A stretch of DNA of 64,000 bases. It comes from Enterococcus canintestini (lineage in GTDB: Bacteria; Bacillota; Bacilli; Lactobacillales; Enterococcaceae). Below are positions 62,120 through 64,000 of this stretch, piece by piece. Position numbers and translations under genes: made by a program. How positions within the stretch are numbered: the first letter of the stretch is position 1; the number at the start of each line of letters is the position of its first letter. The stretch covers positions 1-64,000 of the forward strand of contig NZ_JXKG01000005.1 in the NCBI RefSeq assembly GCF_001885735.1, given 5' to 3'. The notes under the pieces are model-generated. The model had not been told where the DNA came from, did not search any database, and saw nothing but the letters and a program-made list of their open reading frames with translations.

Positions 62120-63528
62120 TTAAGATATATAATACCATGACACGACAAAAAGAAGAGTTTAAACCAATTGAAGCAGGCAAAGTGCGGATGTATGTTTGTG
62201 GTCCGACAGTCTACAATTACATTCACATCGGCAATGCGAGAAGTACGATTGCCTTTGATACGATTCGGCGTTATTTTGAATACCGCGGTTTTACGGTCAA
62301 TTACGTTTCCAATTTTACCGATGTCGATGACAAAATCATTCGTGCCGCCAAAGAGTTAGGCGTAACCGCACCAGAAGTAGCTGAGCGTTTTATTCACGCT
62401 TTTGAAGAAGATACTAATGCTTTAAATGTCGAACCCGCAACGTTACATCCGCGAGTAATGGACCATATTCCAGATATTATCGACTTTATTTCGGTTTTAG
62501 TGGCAAAAGGGTTTGCTTATGAAGCAAATGGTGATGTTTATTATCGGACTCGTAAGTTTGAAAATTACGGTAAATTAAGTGATCAGTCGATTGATGAATT
62601 AGAAGTTGGCGCTAGTCAAAGAACAGGTGCAGAACAAGACGTTAAAGAAGACCCTTTAGATTTTGCTTTATGGAAAAGCGCCAAACCAGAAGAAATCGCT
62701 TGGGATTCTCCGTGGGGATTGGGCCGTCCGGGCTGGCATATTGAGTGCTCGGTAATGGCGACCAAACATTTAGGAGACACCATTGATATTCACGGCGGTG
62801 GTCAAGATTTGGAATTTCCTCACCATGAAAATGAGATTGCTCAAAGTGAAGCCAAAACAGGCCACACCTTCGCCAATTATTGGATGCATAATGGTTATGT
62901 GACAATCGGTGAGGATGATGAAAAAATGAGTAAGTCATTGGGGAATTTTGTGACCGTGCATGATTTAATTCAAAAAGTTGATCCACAAGTATTGCGCTTT
63001 TTTATGGCGACAACCCAATACAGACGCCCGATTCGTTACAGTGAAGCGACTTTAAAAGACGCTGCCAATAACTTGCAACGCTTAAAAACAGCCAGTGAAA
63101 ATGCGAACTTCCATTTAACAACTGCTCAAGCAACTTTACCAACTGATACGGTCAAATTGGCAGAATTAGCGGAACTGGAAAATCGTTTCGTTACAGAAAT
63201 GGATGATGATTTTAATGCCGCAAATGGTGTAACGGTGCTTTATGAATTAGCAAAATGGCTGAATACTTATACTGAACAAAGTGAAGTATCAAAAGCTGTT
63301 TTAGATGCAGCTACTGAAAAATTACACGCTTGGCTAGCTGTTTTTGGGATTTATTTTATTAGTAATGAGTTATTAGACGAAGATATTGAAAAATTAATCA
63401 GTGAAAGAATAGAAGCGCGCCAAAATAAAGATTTTGCCCGTAGTGATGAAATTCGCGATCAATTAAAAGAACAAGGGATTATCTTGGAAGATACTGCCCA
63501 AGGTACCCGTTGGAGAAGAGAAGCATGA
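62116..63528 (+). CDS. cysS: Cysteinyl-tRNA synthetase
   Basis: Class I synthetase of 470 residues. [18 protein letters not shown] contains the HIGH motif and a zinc Cys; [14 protein letters not shown] and [11 protein letters not shown] hold the remaining zinc ligands; [12 protein letters not shown] is KMSKS. Charges tRNA-Cys. It shares the T-box control with cysE and is coupled to mrnC by ATGA. Confidence 0.97.
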   Translation: MIKIYNTMTRQKEEFKPIEAGKVRMYVCGPTVYNYIHIGNARSTIAFDTIRRYFEYRGFTVNYVSNFTDVDDKIIRAAKELGVTAPEVAERFIHAFEEDTNALNVEPATLHPRVMDHIPDIIDFISVLVAKGFAYEANGDVYYRTRKFENYGKLSDQSIDELEVGASQRTGAEQDVKEDPLDFALWKSAKPEEIAWDSPWGLGRPGWHIECSVMATKHLGDTIDIHGGGQDLEFPHHENEIAQSEAKTGHTFANYWMHNGYVTIGEDDEKMSKSLGNFVTVHDLIQKVDPQVLRFFMATTQYRRPIRYSEATLKDAANNLQRLKTASENANFHLTTAQATLPTDTVKLAELAELENRFVTEMDDDFNAANGVTVLYELAKWLNTYTEQSEVSKAVLDAATEKLHAWLAVFGIYFISNELLDEDIEKLISERIEARQNKDFARSDEIRDQLKEQGIILEDTAQGTRWRREA

Positions 63529-63923
63529 GAGATTACACACAATTAAATGGTTTAGCACTAGCGTATGTAGGCGATGCGATTTATGAAGTTTATATTCGTG
63601 ATTATTTGGTTGCTACTGGTCAAACTAGGCCCAATCAATTACACAAACAGGCGACCCACTATGTTTCGGCAAAAGCCCAAGCTTTCTTAATGAATGAAAT
63701 GTTGACGGCAGAAATTTTATCAGAAGACGAAGAACTGTTTTATCGCCGCGGACGTAATAGTAAAAGTCACACGAGTGCGAAAAATGCTGATATTACCACG
63801 TATCGCATTGCGACAGGCTTTGAGGCTTTAATGGGCTATCTGCACCTCACCAAACGACAAGAACGCTTAGAAGAGCTAATAGACTGGTGTATCAAGAAAG
63901 TAGGTGAAACAAATGGCAAATAA
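63525..63923 (+). CDS. mrnC: Mini-ribonuclease III
   Basis: A 132-residue RNase III-fold nuclease without the double-stranded-RNA-binding domain, which matures 23S rRNA termini. [21 protein letters not shown] is the signature with catalytic acidic residues (quoted in part: [14 protein letters not shown]), and [13 protein letters not shown] follows. The ATG at 63525 overlaps the cysS stop; the frame start at 63510 lies inside cysS. Confidence 0.95.
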   Translation: MRDYTQLNGLALAYVGDAIYEVYIRDYLVATGQTRPNQLHKQATHYVSAKAQAFLMNEMLTAEILSEDEELFYRRGRNSKSHTSAKNADITTYRIATGFEALMGYLHLTKRQERLEELIDWCIKKVGETNGK

Positions 63924-64000
63924 ACGAGCAGACAAAGCGACTAAAAAGCAGCGGACAAATTATGGCGCAAATGATAAAAATCGCCGTGGCAAAAACTTCG
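63913..64000 (+). CDS. rlmB: 23S rRNA (guanosine-2'-O-)-methyltransferase RlmB, N-terminal part
   Basis: The first 29 codons, cut by the window edge: [16 protein letters not shown], then YGANDKNRRGKNF. A basic N-terminal extension is normal for this TrmH-family protein, and the gene follows mrnC in most Firmicutes. The ATG lies within the mrnC end (11-nt overlap). The assignment rests mainly on gene order. Confidence 0.7.
   Translation, partial: MANKRADKATKKQRTNYGANDKNRRGKNF

Overview
The window is low-GC Firmicute chromosome, most likely an Enterococcus or a close Enterococcaceae relative. Supporting signs are the glpK-glpO-glpF order with a glycerophosphate oxidase, the HPr-phosphorylatable His of GlpK, several PTS loci with catabolite-response elements (CREs), two Mga/AtxA-type regulators, an enterocin-A-type immunity gene and the radA-yacL-ispF-gltX-cysE-cysS-mrnC-rlmB housekeeping run. 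I see no insertion sequence with a transposase, no prophage, no CRISPR array, and no tRNA or rRNA gene. The species assignment is inference.

Layout. 0-2.6 kb: a TauE/SafE permease and a DHH phosphoesterase. 2.9-8.3 kb: a GntR-controlled catabolic operon (class II aldolase, galactitol-type PTS IIA/IIB/IIC, FGGY kinase) with promoter and operator visible. 8.5-12.4 kb: an OpuC/EgtU-like permease fused to its binding domain, an ATPase and a flavin disulfide reductase. 12.6-16.4 kb: DegV, an NADH-oxidase-like flavoprotein with Ala instead of the redox Cys, and an Mga-like regulator. 16.6-20.8 kb: glycerol uptake and oxidation. 21-28 kb: DUF998 protein, adenine deaminase, orphan bacteriocin immunity gene, Zur-controlled AdcA and an ABC-F protein.

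28.6-34.4 kb: a second PTS-aldolase operon. It has a PRD activator carrying the only IIA domain of the locus, UlaB- and UlaA-type proteins, an unknown helical protein, a second class II aldolase and a P-loop kinase. 34.5-39 kb: DUF308 protein, ZIP metal transporter, small membrane protein, GNAT acetyltransferase and a YibE/F pair. 39.2-43.9 kb: a MalX/MalY-type locus with its own IIA and a BglG/LicT antiterminator; the target RAT/terminator lies directly before the IICB gene. 43.9-55.5 kb: D-2-hydroxyacid dehydrogenase, a P-type ATPase, a second Mga-like regulator, an MFS carrier, small membrane or surface proteins, and proB/proA. 56-64 kb: dut, radA, yacL, ispF, gltX, a Cys T-box, cysE, cysS, mrnC and the start of rlmB.

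The most unusual parts are the two PTS + kinase + class II aldolase operons. Neither encodes a recognisable dehydrogenase or isomerase, and they use two unrelated kinases. Next come the thiol-transporter-like operon with a disulfide reductase lacking the usual His-Glu pair, the MalX antitermination switch, a divergent ispF without ispD, and a family of long-hairpin repeats scattered between genes.
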